Positions 7,918 through 16,746 of a stretch of 44,026 bases of DNA are shown here, piece after piece (the stretch's first letter is position 1; each line of letters starts with the position of its first letter). The notes beneath the pieces were generated by a model. It was given only the letters and a program-made list of their open reading frames with translations. It searched no databases and had not been told where the DNA came from. Location of the stretch: NCBI GenBank assembly GCA_029881035.1, contig JAOUNI010000020.1, positions 1-44,026 of the forward strand, written 5' to 3'. Position numbers and translations under genes: made by a program. The stretch is from Gammaproteobacteria bacterium. Lineage in GTDB: Bacteria; Pseudomonadota; Gammaproteobacteria; SZUA-229.

Positions 7918-7936
7918 ACAGAAATTTAATTTCTGT
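7918..7936 (+). promoter_or_regulatory. 19-bp perfect palindrome upstream of the PilZ gene
   Basis: ACAGAAATT-T-AATTTCTGT is a perfect palindrome with one central base, 47 bases upstream of the PilZ start. It has the size of a dimeric repressor operator. No -10/-35 pair around it is convincing. Confidence 0.55.
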
Positions 7937-7982
7937 TAGTAATGCCAATAACAAAACAATCTCTCTAGATCAGGGTAAAACC

Positions 7983-8384
7983 ATGTCACAAACTCTATCA
8001 GAACGCCATTTTTCCCGTATTCCCTTTGATGCCGAGACACACATTATCAACCCTGATGATAACCAGTCATGGCCATGTACGTTATTTGATATCAGCTTAA
8101 ATGGCGCGTTGACTTCTTTACCCATTTACTGGCCAGCTAAACGTGGCGATAGTTACAGGCTTGAAATACAGCTTGGCGATGTGAACAAAAATGATCTTCG
8201 ATTAAGCATGAATGTCAAAGTTGCTCACATGGAAGTAGATCATGCTGGATTTGAGATTGTAGATATGGATGTTGATACGGCCAGCCATTTACACCGTCTG
8301 ATTGAATTAAACACCGGTGATGAAACGATCCTCAAACGGGAACTGGCTGAACTCATCAAACTACATGAAAGTGAAGCCCAATAA
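7983..8384 (+). CDS. PilZ-domain cyclic-di-GMP-binding protein
   Basis: The 133-aa cytoplasmic protein is essentially a stand-alone PilZ domain. The c-di-GMP-binding RxxxR motif is RHFSR at residues 8-12, and the second motif DISLNGA begins at Asp36. The length and the RIPFDAE start match single-domain PilZ adaptor proteins. These are receptors that pass the c-di-GMP level to motility or surface-structure partners. It sits alone. The GGDEF protein at 42701 is a possible source of the signal within this window, but no physical link can be claimed. An AGGGT site precedes the ATG. Confidence 0.92.
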   Translation: MSQTLSERHFSRIPFDAETHIINPDDNQSWPCTLFDISLNGALTSLPIYWPAKRGDSYRLEIQLGDVNKNDLRLSMNVKVAHMEVDHAGFEIVDMDVDTASHLHRLIELNTGDETILKRELAELIKLHESEAQ

Positions 8385-8505
8385 CCTGACTTGTACATTC
8401 TATTCTGTCTTCACACTATGCCACTTATTTCTCTATCGTTCTATTTTGTTTGCTCGAACAAATAAGACTATCCTTATTTACTAATAAGTTATCACCTCAT
8501 CGTCA

Positions 8506-8522
8506 ATAGGGATTTTCCCTAT
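8506..8522. promoter_or_regulatory. Inverted repeat ATAGGGA-TTT-TCCCTAT
   Basis: A perfect 7-bp inverted repeat with a 3-base centre, 101 bp upstream of the 5'-nucleotidase-family gene. No T-run follows, so an operator is more likely than a terminator. The binding protein is unknown. Confidence 0.4.
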
Positions 8523-8581
8523 ATAACGTCCTCTGTTGCGCCTTTAGTATTTTCTCCAGTTAAAAACCCAGTAGTACCGTC

Positions 8582-8604
8582 AACATTTAGTTGGCATAAA
8601 TGTT
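8582..8604 (+). promoter_or_regulatory. Leader hairpin just before the ribosome binding site of the 5'-nucleotidase gene
   Basis: AACATTTA (8582-8589) and TAAATGTT (8597-8604) pair around a 7-base loop and end a few bases before the ribosome binding site ACGGAGAA. It could modulate translation or be an operator. Confidence 0.4.
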
Positions 8605-8622
8605 AAAAAAACGGAGAAATAA

Positions 8623-10842
8623 ATGAAAAAAAAATCTTTTATAAGTTCAAAAACATTGTTATCGGCCGCATTGGCAGTAGCCTCTCTGGGCACGCAGGCA
8701 TTTGCTCAAGATAACGACAATCTTGTAACGCTCATCGAAATGGGTGATCTGCACGGTACAATCGTTCCCCATGCGGCAATTCTGAAAAATTCTGATGGCT
8801 CAGAACGCGAAGTGGCTAGTTCAGGTGGCCTGGCCAGATTGAAAACGATCATCAATGAAATTCGTAGTCAAAACTCAGAGGCAGTACTTCTTTCTGCTGG
8901 TGATTTAACCCACGGCAGTGCAGAGGCCATGTTTACCGTCGGTGATGCCATGATGGTGCCGATGAATGCCTTTGGTATCGATGTGTTTACACCGGGTAAC
9001 TGGGACTTTGGTTATGGTGCTGCTGTATTCCGTAACCGTTTTACAACGTTTGGTCCAAAACCCACTATACCGGGCAATATCCGCCCCATGGCCAGTTATA
9101 TCAATTGTGCCAGTATTCCTGTTATCGCTGGTCTTACCGATGTAGACAGTGGTTATACCTGTGATGAAAATGACGCCAACACTGCTCCTTATCCAACCCC
9201 AGCTGGTCAGGGTGTCATCAAAGCCAGTTTTCCGGTGGTTGCTGCCAATATTTATAACGCGGCTCCGCTTCCTGCACAGCTACAGGGCAAACGCACTCTT
9301 GCACCGTATAAAATACTGGAGCGTAATGGCACTAAAATCGCTGTTATTGGCTTGACTGCAGCAATCGTTCCACAGCAGGCCGATACCTTCAATATCGGTT
9401 TACGCTTCACGCAGGGCGTTGAAGAGTTGCCAGCACTGCTTGATGAAGTAAAAAAACTGGGTGCACAGCTGATTGTGGTTCAGTCTGAACTGGGTCTTGC
9501 GCAAAACATAAAAATTGCGCAAAGTTTCGAAGACATCGACGTGATGTATTCTGCACACACGCATGAGGCGACTATTGGTGCCTTACTGGTAGATAGTAAA
9601 AAAGTATCCAGAACCACTCCTGGTCAGGCGTTAAGCAGAGGTGAGCGTTACCAGCTTGCCAAAGGTGCTGCGATTGTCGTTGAAACCAATCGCGACATGT
9701 ATGTTGGCAAACTCGATCTGGAAATGAATGGCGGCGACATCGTCGATTTTTCATGGCAGGCCATTCCGGTTGATGAATCAGTGACACCAGATCCGGCCAT
9801 GGCGCAGTTAGTGGCCTTTGTTGAAGAAGGCTTTGTTGCCGGCGCTGATAATGCCGTGATGCGTCACACATTCATGCCTGGCGGCTTCCTGAATCCATCC
9901 GTTCGCGGTCTCCAACTAACTGAAGACCTTGACACAGTTGTCGGTTATACCGATACCCTGTTATTACGCCATCATGTTCTTGAAGATACACTGAACAACT
10001 TCATTGCGGATGCCATTTTAGATGTTACCAACACTGTGGCTGACGTAAGAAATCAACCAGGCTGGGAAAATGGCGTTGACGTTTCCATGGCTAACGGTTT
10101 CCGTTTCGGTAATGCCGTACTGCCGGGCAGTGCGATTACTTTGCGTGATTTGTACACCTGGTTCCCGATTTCACCTGCAGTGAATATTGCAGATTTCTCG
10201 GGTCAGAGTATACAAAATAGCCTCAACACCATTCTTGGTGCCGTGTTTGATCGTAATGTATTCATGCAACGCGGCGGCTGGAATGTGGGTCTTGCCAACA
10301 TGGAACAGAAAATCGACCTTAAAAACAGACCGTTCAGCAGCTCAAGTGGCCGTATTGTTGACATTAAGATTGGTGGTCAGCCACTAGATTTAAGCAAGCG
10401 TTATGTATTTGCGTCCTGCTACGGTCATGGCAATCCACTGGATGAAGTCTGTCGTACCAGTGGTGGCGCTAACTTTAAGTTTTTCCAGTTAACTGATGCG
10501 GACGATTACAGCAGCGCAATTACATTAACTGGCCCTGCTGCCACAGAAAATTTCATTGTTGGCGCAACGGTTAAACAGGTTGCACCTGATAACTTCCTGC
10601 ATCCTGTACATGCACTGCGTCGTTACCTGGATAGCCTGCCCGATAACACCGTCACCGAAGCTCAGTTTGGTGCTGGCCAGGGTCGTGTCGTTACTGTGGA
10701 TTCAAAGAACCCCGGTAACCTGCCTCAGGCAGAAAGTGAGCAAATTGGCCAGCCAGATAACACCCCTGATATAACGTTTGTACAACCGCCTTTTGGTGCG
10801 GGTCCAGCGTTCTTCAGTGGTCATGTCGGTCACAATGATTAA
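8623..10842 (+). CDS. Exported 5'-nucleotidase-family metallophosphatase with a GNWD motif
   Basis: The 739-aa protein has a signal peptide ending TQAFAQD, so it is periplasmic or secreted. The N-terminal metallophosphoesterase domain has metal-ligand motifs GDLHG (41-45), SAGD (91-94), GNWDF (125-129) and SAHTHE (near 316). A C-terminal 5'-nucleotidase domain follows, including SMANGFRFG and RDLYTWFPIS. Family members hydrolyse nucleotides, 2',3'-cyclic nucleotides or related phosphoesters. In most of them the third motif is GNHD/E. Here Trp replaces the His, as in the related thiosulfohydrolase SoxB. No sox genes are nearby, so the substrate is open. It is followed by a strong terminator. 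Confidence 0.9.
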   Translation: MKKKSFISSKTLLSAALAVASLGTQAFAQDNDNLVTLIEMGDLHGTIVPHAAILKNSDGSEREVASSGGLARLKTIINEIRSQNSEAVLLSAGDLTHGSAEAMFTVGDAMMVPMNAFGIDVFTPGNWDFGYGAAVFRNRFTTFGPKPTIPGNIRPMASYINCASIPVIAGLTDVDSGYTCDENDANTAPYPTPAGQGVIKASFPVVAANIYNAAPLPAQLQGKRTLAPYKILERNGTKIAVIGLTAAIVPQQADTFNIGLRFTQGVEELPALLDEVKKLGAQLIVVQSELGLAQNIKIAQSFEDIDVMYSAHTHEATIGALLVDSKKVSRTTPGQALSRGERYQLAKGAAIVVETNRDMYVGKLDLEMNGGDIVDFSWQAIPVDESVTPDPAMAQLVAFVEEGFVAGADNAVMRHTFMPGGFLNPSVRGLQLTEDLDTVVGYTDTLLLRHHVLEDTLNNFIADAILDVTNTVADVRNQPGWENGVDVSMANGFRFGNAVLPGSAITLRDLYTWFPISPAVNIADFSGQSIQNSLNTILGAVFDRNVFMQRGGWNVGLANMEQKIDLKNRPFSSSSGRIVDIKIGGQPLDLSKRYVFASCYGHGNPLDEVCRTSGGANFKFFQLTDADDYSSAITLTGPAATENFIVGATVKQVAPDNFLHPVHALRRYLDSLPDNTVTEAQFGAGQGRVVTVDSKNPGNLPQAESEQIGQPDNTPDITFVQPPFGAGPAFFSGHVGHND

Positions 10843-10866
10843 TCCTTTTTGTTAGAAGGACGATTA

Positions 10867-10896
10867 AAAGGCGGCTTTTATAGCCGCCTTTTTTTA
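10867..10896 (+). terminator. Intrinsic terminator after the 5'-nucleotidase-family gene
   Basis: AAAGGCGGC and GCCGCCTTT form a 9-bp GC-rich stem around TTTTATA, followed by a T-run. Confidence 0.95.
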
Positions 10897-10991
10897 TTAA
10901 AAAATGTCCTCAAACAGTCAATGAGCAAGAATATTCAGAAACCTGGGATTCTGACGTATACTCGTGCATAAATAACTTCAGGCATTATTCA

Positions 10992-11876
10992 TTGCACATT
11001 TTTATATCACGTACAGGACAAATTTTTCTGAATAATTTCAGATATCAATTGTTGTTCATTTTTTTCGGGCTCGCACTCTGTCAACCGATAATATCCATCG
11101 CGAAAGAAAATTCAAATTGTAGTGATGCCAGCCCAATTATTTTTGGAATTATTCCTTTTGTCAGCGCTGAGCAGCTCGTTATACAATTTTCACCGATAGC
11201 GCTTTATCTCTCGGATCATCTTGGTATTCCTGTCCGCATAGAAACCGCCCCTGATTTTGTAGAATTTGCCCGCCGTACTCATGAAGATAAGCGTTACGAT
11301 ATTCTATTTACAGCGCCCCATTTCTATCCTCAGGCAAGTAGCAGGGCAGGTTACAGATTAATTGTCAGTGTTGATTCACCGGGTATGTGGGCCGTTATTG
11401 TTGTGCCACGACAAAGTCCAATTCATAAGCTCGATGACCTGAAAGGCAAGCGGTTAGCAACGGTGCCCCCAGCAGGCCTTGCTACATTGCTAGTCAGAAA
11501 ATATTTGAATGATGCGGGTATCGATCCTGATGAGGATATCACCATAATCAGCACACCTTCACATGATGCCTCTTTGCTTTCTTCTTATTATGGAGTGACT
11601 GATGCATCAGCTTTGATGCAGCCTCCGTATGCAGCGGCCAGTCAACAAGTTCGTGACAACATGCGCATCATTGCTAGAACCGATAGCACGCCACACATTC
11701 CAATCAGTGTAAGCCCAAGAATCAATGATTCCTGTAAATCTGAAATAACTAAATTACTCTTAGAGATGAGTACAACACAAAAAGGAAAGGAAATTCTCAG
11801 TCATAATAGCTTCTCTGGTTTTAAACAAACGAAGCCCGAAGAATACGATAAAGTCCGCGATCTTCTCGCCAGATAA
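10992..11876 (+). CDS. PhnD-like periplasmic substrate-binding protein of a three-component signalling unit
   Basis: The protein is 294 aa from a TTG start (10992) with AGG nine bases upstream; the exact start is uncertain. A hydrophobic segment (about residues 19-36) should serve as signal peptide. The mature part follows the PhnD-type binding-protein pattern: FGIIPFVSAEQLVIQF, then LYLSDHLGIPVRIETAPDF, YDILFTAPHFY, and LDDLKGKRLATVPP. No ABC permease or ATPase gene is nearby. The stop is three bases before the start of a sensor kinase gene. The likely job is therefore to bind a ligand and present it to that kinase and not to feed a transporter. The ligand is unknown. Confidence 0.85.
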   Translation: MHIFISRTGQIFLNNFRYQLLFIFFGLALCQPIISIAKENSNCSDASPIIFGIIPFVSAEQLVIQFSPIALYLSDHLGIPVRIETAPDFVEFARRTHEDKRYDILFTAPHFYPQASSRAGYRLIVSVDSPGMWAVIVVPRQSPIHKLDDLKGKRLATVPPAGLATLLVRKYLNDAGIDPDEDITIISTPSHDASLLSSYYGVTDASALMQPPYAAASQQVRDNMRIIARTDSTPHIPISVSPRINDSCKSEITKLLLEMSTTQKGKEILSHNSFSGFKQTKPEEYDKVRDLLAR

Positions 11877-11879
11877 ATT

Positions 11880-13283
11880 ATGTTGTCTGCCATTAAAAAC
11901 CTGTTTCACTCACTTCGTTTTCGACTCATTGCAAGTGTGGTAACTATTGAAGTCATTATGCTTTCATTATTGGTCTGGAATAATATCTCCATTATTCATA
12001 CTACCCACACTGACCGACTCAGAGATACTGCAATCAGCATGATTCAACAGATTGCAACCACTTCTGGTAATTACATGGTCGCCGTGGATTATGCAACGCT
12101 TAAAGAATATCTCAGCAATATTATCAGTTACAAGGAGTTGTCCTATATTGTTGTTGTCGATCGAGATGAAAATGCTGTTATAGCATTGGGCACAGTTACT
12201 CCCGAAGCCAGACCCAAAATCGATACGCACCCTGCACTGGTTAATGACAATGTTTTTGATATCGCACAAAATATACAGGTTGCAGGCCAGCCTATGGGCC
12301 GTATGTTAATGGGTTTTTCTCTTTCATTGATGGATGATGCCATTCATAAATCACGTAATAGAGGCATTACCATTGCTTTAATTGAAATCATATTAACCAT
12401 TCTGGTTACTATTATTATCGGCCTGGGACTGACTCGAAGATTAGGCCTGCTTTCAAAAGCAGCAGGGGAGGTCGAAACAGGGAATTATTCTGTGACCGTG
12501 CCAACTGAGACAGATGACGAGGTAGGCAAAACAGCAGCAGCTTTCAATCGTATGGTTGCGGAAGTTTCAAAAAGAACGCAGCAGTTATTATATGAAGAAA
12601 AAAGAACACAACAACTACTGACTGAAAACAGGTTGCTAATAAAAAAATCACTCGAAGTTCAAGAAGAAGAACGCAAACACCTTGCTCGTGAGCTTCATGA
12701 TGAACTAGGGCAATGCATTACCGCCATTCAGGCCGACGCGGAGTCTATCAGAGATTTATCTCCAGAATGCGATCACCGTGTTATTACCAGTGCCGATGCG
12801 ATTTTAAATGTTTCTGCACATATTTATGATGTTGTTCACTCAATGATGCATCTTCTTCGCCCCAGTATTTTAGATAATCTTGGTCTTGAAGAAGCTTTAA
12901 AAGATGAAATCGATGTCTGGAAAAAACGAAATCCTAAAATAAGTTGCATCTATGATTTTGATGGTGACTTATCTAATCTTGGAGAACGCATTAACATAAC
13001 CATTTACCGTATCATCCAGGAATGTCTGACAAATATAGTTAAACATGCCTCTGCCAGTCACGTCAGTATAGAGTTGAAACGAGACCGAGAAAACCTACAT
13101 CTCAGTATCTGCGATGATGGTATCGGCATGGATTCTGCAGCACCCTCACAAGCTCATATTGGGCTCGGGATTATCGGCATGCGTGAACGTATACAGGCTT
13201 TAAATGGAATCTTTATGCATGAGACATCAACAGATAATGGCTTTCAGATTTTTATTAAAATTCCGAACGATAAAGAGCAATAA
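11880..13283 (+). CDS. NarL-family sensor histidine kinase (HAMP, HisKA_3, HATPase)
   Basis: The 467-aa inner-membrane kinase has a first membrane helix at about 14-33, a periplasmic sensor loop of roughly 125 residues, and a second helix at about 161-182. A HAMP linker (ETDDEVGKTAAAFNRM) follows, then a HisKA_3 dimerisation helix with the phospho-acceptor His near 272 in RELHDELGQ. The ATPase domain shows QECLTNIVKHA, DDGIGM and GLGIIGMRERI. It follows the PhnD-like gene by three bases and precedes the response regulator by three bases, so the three genes form one operon. It probably senses the ligand-loaded binding protein and phosphorylates the regulator. Confidence 0.95.
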   Translation: MLSAIKNLFHSLRFRLIASVVTIEVIMLSLLVWNNISIIHTTHTDRLRDTAISMIQQIATTSGNYMVAVDYATLKEYLSNIISYKELSYIVVVDRDENAVIALGTVTPEARPKIDTHPALVNDNVFDIAQNIQVAGQPMGRMLMGFSLSLMDDAIHKSRNRGITIALIEIILTILVTIIIGLGLTRRLGLLSKAAGEVETGNYSVTVPTETDDEVGKTAAAFNRMVAEVSKRTQQLLYEEKRTQQLLTENRLLIKKSLEVQEEERKHLARELHDELGQCITAIQADAESIRDLSPECDHRVITSADAILNVSAHIYDVVHSMMHLLRPSILDNLGLEEALKDEIDVWKKRNPKISCIYDFDGDLSNLGERINITIYRIIQECLTNIVKHASASHVSIELKRDRENLHLSICDDGIGMDSAAPSQAHIGLGIIGMRERIQALNGIFMHETSTDNGFQIFIKIPNDKEQ

Positions 13284-13286
13284 TTC

Positions 13287-13931
13287 ATGGCATCCAATAA
13301 TATAAGCGTAATACTGGCTGACGATCATGAAGTCGTCCGAGCGGGTTACCGTCGTCTACTTGAAGCAACTTCTGATATAACTGTTGTGGCCGAAGCAGAA
13401 GATGGAGAATCAGCCTACCGGTGTTTTTTCGAATACCAACCTGACGTACTGGTTATGGATATATCAATGCCGGGTATTGATGGTCTTGAAGCCAGTCGTA
13501 AGATCCTGAGTAAGGACAGGAATGCCAAAATACTCATTTTTAGCGTTTATGAAAATGAAGTATATTTAAAACGAGCGCTTGACCTCGGTGTGCTTGGTTA
13601 CATATCAAAACGTAATGCCTCACAGGTTATGATTGATGCTGTTCGACAAATCGCATCGGGTACATTATTTGTCGGACAGGAAATGATGCCGTATCTGGTG
13701 AAATCAAGAAATTCAAACGATGGTGACCCTTTATCAATTTTGTCACCCCGGGAGTTCGAGGTATTTCTTCTACTTGCCGATAGTAAATCAGTGAACGAGA
13801 TTGCCGAATTACTCAACCTGAGTCCAAAAACAGCGGGACATCATTACACTCATTTAAAAAACAAACTGGGTATTAATGATATTGCCGGTTTAACCCGACT
13901 TGCAATACGTCATGGTCTTATTACCCCGTAA
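13287..13931 (+). CDS. NarL/FixJ-family response regulator
   Basis: The 214-aa DNA-binding regulator has a receiver domain at about 1-125, with acidic pair Asp12-Asp13, phosphorylation site near Asp57 in VMDISMPG and the conserved Lys in YISKRN. A LuxR-type helix-turn-helix follows (LSPREFEVFLLLAD, then NEIAELLNLSPKTAGHHY). It sits three bases after its cognate kinase. Targets are not evident. No palindrome repeated within the window clearly matches a LuxR-type site. Confidence 0.95.
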   Translation: MASNNISVILADDHEVVRAGYRRLLEATSDITVVAEAEDGESAYRCFFEYQPDVLVMDISMPGIDGLEASRKILSKDRNAKILIFSVYENEVYLKRALDLGVLGYISKRNASQVMIDAVRQIASGTLFVGQEMMPYLVKSRNSNDGDPLSILSPREFEVFLLLADSKSVNEIAELLNLSPKTAGHHYTHLKNKLGINDIAGLTRLAIRHGLITP

Positions 13932-14006
13932 ATTTAAGTTTATTAGATAATAACCACCGACCGCTGTATCAACTTAATAAATTTAGTTCTACTGTTAGCC
14001 TCGTGT

Positions 14007-14510
14007 TTAAATGCCAAATGCATTCAGCGTCCAGCTAATACCGCCACCAATAGCCTCCGGGTAGTTATGCTGAACAAATCGTTTAATTTCGATAACACGA
14101 TGGACTGGAACATCTATCATCAACAATATCTCACCGTGTGACAATGCATCGGCGAACTCAGTTAGATGAGCATCGGGTACTCGCATAACAAATTGAAGAC
14201 CCGCAAAATAGGACATTAACATAGCCACAAATGCAAGACCGGCCCATAACCAGTGTGCTGTAAACAAACACACCAGAAATGCAATTAGCGCAATAGAAAA
14301 TAACAGTAAATTCTCATACCACAAAACCTGTTCAATATGAAAAGCCGTATCATTTTTCTGTCTGGCAGTGGCTTTGGGTAAAGTAGAGAGCTTTATATCA
14401 TGAGCAATGGCATGTATCAGATGTTTTGGGATTTTTTTAAGGATGAGTTGATCAACCGCACACTGAGCATGTTTTTCATCAGGAAACAAAAAGAATAATC
14501 TTCTTAACAT
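14007..14510 (-). CDS. Two-helix membrane protein of unknown function with a YflT-like N-terminus
   Basis: The protein is about 167 aa. The frame extends to 14549, but the ATG at 14508-14510 is preceded at proper distance by TGAGGT, so I prefer it. The N-terminal segment (RRLFFLFPDEKHAQCAVDQL, IPKHLIHAIAHD) resembles the ferredoxin-like domain of stress proteins of the YflT/DUF1269 kind. Two membrane helices follow (about 65-85 and 88-108). The C-terminal segment contains EILLMIDVP and ends in a Gly-rich tail, and may repeat the same fold. No enzyme motif is seen. It converges with the response regulator gene and diverges from the aldolase gene. Confidence 0.7.
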   Translation of the reverse strand: MLRRLFFLFPDEKHAQCAVDQLILKKIPKHLIHAIAHDIKLSTLPKATARQKNDTAFHIEQVLWYENLLLFSIALIAFLVCLFTAHWLWAGLAFVAMLMSYFAGLQFVMRVPDAHLTEFADALSHGEILLMIDVPVHRVIEIKRFVQHNYPEAIGGGISWTLNAFGI

Positions 14511-14613
14511 CTCGTACCTCATGAACCTGCTGACTATACGAGCCAACATCCATGTATATACGCATGTCAGATTGAATATTTCATAGCTATAAGAGTACGA
14601 ATCCAGGCTGCAA

Positions 14614-14628
14614 TGTCAATCATTATCA
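14614..14628. promoter_or_regulatory. Candidate Fur box in the divergent region before the aldolase gene
   Basis: TGTCAATCATTATCA matches the 7-1-7 Fur consensus TGATAATNATTATCA at every position except two. It lies about 105 bp upstream of the membrane-protein start and 140 bp upstream of the aldolase start. One match in AT-rich DNA can arise by chance. Confidence 0.3.
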
Positions 14629-14766
14629 TTCCAAATAGCTTTATTGACCGCATATCTAACCTGTTATTTATATGGTTTATATGTGTAAAACAAATACTTT
14701 ACATCAGTCACGGAAATCACATTAAAATTATACCTTTTAATATTTAAATGCCTGTGAATAAAGCCT

Positions 14767-16746
14767 ATGAATAGTCTCTGGTTAAATACTTCCACCGATA
14801 AAATTTTAGATAATCCTTTGCAGCTTAGAGTTTACACATCCAGACTATTAGGCCAGAACCCTGATCTGGTACTGCACGGTGGCGGCAATACTTCAGTAAA
14901 AATTACCGAAAAAAATATCTTTGGTGACGATGAAGAGATACTTTATGTCAAAGGCAGTGGCTGGGATCTGGGCAATATCGAAGCCGAAGGCTTTGCACCG
15001 GTAAAACTAAATGTTCTGATGCACATGGCCGGTTTGGAACAGCTGAGTGACTCGGACATGGTATCCATGCAACGAGCAGCCATGACCAACCCTTATGCAC
15101 CCAACCCATCGGTCGAAGCGGTGCTGCATGCGATCATCCCATTCAAGTATGTCGACCATACTCATGCTGACGCTGTCGTTACTATCACCAATACTCCAGA
15201 TGGTGAAAATATAATCAGAGAGATTTATGGCGACCGGATTCTGATCGTGCCTTATGTCATGCCGGGTTTTGTACTGGCAAAAAAGATTTATGACATGACC
15301 CGAAACATCGACTGGTCTTTATACGACGGCATGATCTTGCTCAATCATGGCGTATTTACCTTTGATGAAGAGGCCAAATCCAGTTACGAGAAGATGATTA
15401 ACATCGTTTCGCGTGCAGAAGATTACCTCGCAACAAAGACCACTTCAAAGACAAGTACTGATCATAGGACCGAGCTGGATTTAAAGCTACTTGCCGGCAT
15501 AAGAAAAAAAGTATCTGTGTTGAGAGGGGCAGCAGTTTATGCCTTGACTGACAGCAGCACAGATGCCGGTTCTTTTGCCAGCCTGGATAATGTCGATGCC
15601 ATTGCTACCCGGGGGCCGCTGACACCAGACCATATCATCCGCACTAAAAAGTCACCGCTAATTATCCAGTCTGATGCAACGATAAATACCACTGAGGTCG
15701 ATGACTATTCTGATAGCTACCAGTCTTACTTTGATAAAAATTCAAATGAACAACAGATTTGTCTCGATCATGCGCCAAGATGGGCGATATGGAAAAAACA
15801 GGGCCTGATTTCGTTTGGCACGACATTAAAGGAAGCCCGCATCATTTCAGATATTAGCTCTCATACGATAAAGGCCATTCAGACATCGGAGCAATTGGGC
15901 GGCTGGACAGCACTTCCCGAAAAAGATTTATTCGAGATGGAATACTGGGAACTGGAACAGGCGAAATTAAGTAAAAGCAAAAGCAGTCCTGAGTTTCAGG
16001 GAAAAATCGCACTGGTCACCGGTGCGGCCAGTGGCATTGGCAAGGCCTGTGTTGAAGCCCTGCTTAAAAAAGGCGCTGCCGTCGCCGCACTGGATATCAA
16101 TCCAGCCATCAAAGGCCTATTCAACAGGAGTGACGTTATAGAGATCACTTGTGATGTCAGCAATGATACCGCGCTGAAAAACGCGGTGGAAGAAACCGTC
16201 AGATATTTTGGCGGGCTGGACATACTGGTGACGAATGCCGGTATTTTTACCGCCAATGAAAATATCGAAAACATGAGCGATGACACCTGGCAACTGAGCA
16301 TGGACATCAACCTGACCAGTCATCAGCGCCTGATGAAATATTGCATTCCTTTCCTGCGCCATGGCATCGACCCGGCCATCATCATCATTGCTTCAAAAAA
16401 TGTTCCCGCACCGGGGCCAGGTGCCAGTGCTTATTCAGCAGCAAAAGCAGGACTCACACAGCTGGCACGCGTTGCCGCCTTTGAGCTCGGCAAAGATAAC
16501 ATCCGCGTCAACACCATTCATCCCAACGCCGTTTTCGACACGGGGGTGTGGACAGAAGAGATGCTGCAAGGTCGTGCCAAAAGTTATGGCATCAGCGTTG
16601 AGGAATACAAAGCCAATAATGTATTACACACCGAGGTAACCTCAAAAAATGTAGCTGACATGATGTGTGCCATGGCAGGGCAGGCTTTCGCTAAAACCAC
16701 AGGCTCACAGGTGCCGGTAGACGGCGGCAACGAGCGGGTGATCTGA
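14767..16746 (+). CDS. Bifunctional class II aldolase / short-chain dehydrogenase fusion
   Basis: The 659-aa cytoplasmic enzyme has two parts. Residues 1 to about 390 are a class II (AraD/FucA/RhaD-type) aldolase with HGGGNTSVK (37-45), VKGSG (61-65), candidate catalytic Glu117, and zinc ligands His131, His133 and His194. Residues about 412-659 are a short-chain dehydrogenase with TGAASGIG (418-425), NAG (490-492), Ser543 and YSAAK (556-560). Its stop codon overlaps the start of mtnA (TGATG). That suggests cleavage of the MtnA product, a 5-methylthio- or 5-deoxy-ribulose 1-phosphate, to DHAP plus a small aldehyde. The fused dehydrogenase would then convert the aldehyde. This substrate is inferred. 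Rhamnulose-1-phosphate is the usual annotation for such fusions, but no rhamnose genes are nearby. Confidence 0.9.
   Translation: MNSLWLNTSTDKILDNPLQLRVYTSRLLGQNPDLVLHGGGNTSVKITEKNIFGDDEEILYVKGSGWDLGNIEAEGFAPVKLNVLMHMAGLEQLSDSDMVSMQRAAMTNPYAPNPSVEAVLHAIIPFKYVDHTHADAVVTITNTPDGENIIREIYGDRILIVPYVMPGFVLAKKIYDMTRNIDWSLYDGMILLNHGVFTFDEEAKSSYEKMINIVSRAEDYLATKTTSKTSTDHRTELDLKLLAGIRKKVSVLRGAAVYALTDSSTDAGSFASLDNVDAIATRGPLTPDHIIRTKKSPLIIQSDATINTTEVDDYSDSYQSYFDKNSNEQQICLDHAPRWAIWKKQGLISFGTTLKEARIISDISSHTIKAIQTSEQLGGWTALPEKDLFEMEYWELEQAKLSKSKSSPEFQGKIALVTGAASGIGKACVEALLKKGAAVAALDINPAIKGLFNRSDVIEITCDVSNDTALKNAVEETVRYFGGLDILVTNAGIFTANENIENMSDDTWQLSMDINLTSHQRLMKYCIPFLRHGIDPAIIIIASKNVPAPGPGASAYSAAKAGLTQLARVAAFELGKDNIRVNTIHPNAVFDTGVWTEEMLQGRAKSYGISVEEYKANNVLHTEVTSKNVADMMCAMAGQAFAKTTGSQVPVDGGNERVI

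Noticed and set aside
8623-10842. SoxB thiosulfohydrolase
   Set aside because: The GNWD motif is similar, but SoxB neighbours are absent and the C-terminal half reads as a general 5'-nucleotidase domain.
10992-11876. Phosphonate ABC transporter
   Set aside because: Only a PhnD-like binding protein is present; its neighbours are a kinase and a regulator, with no permease or ATPase.
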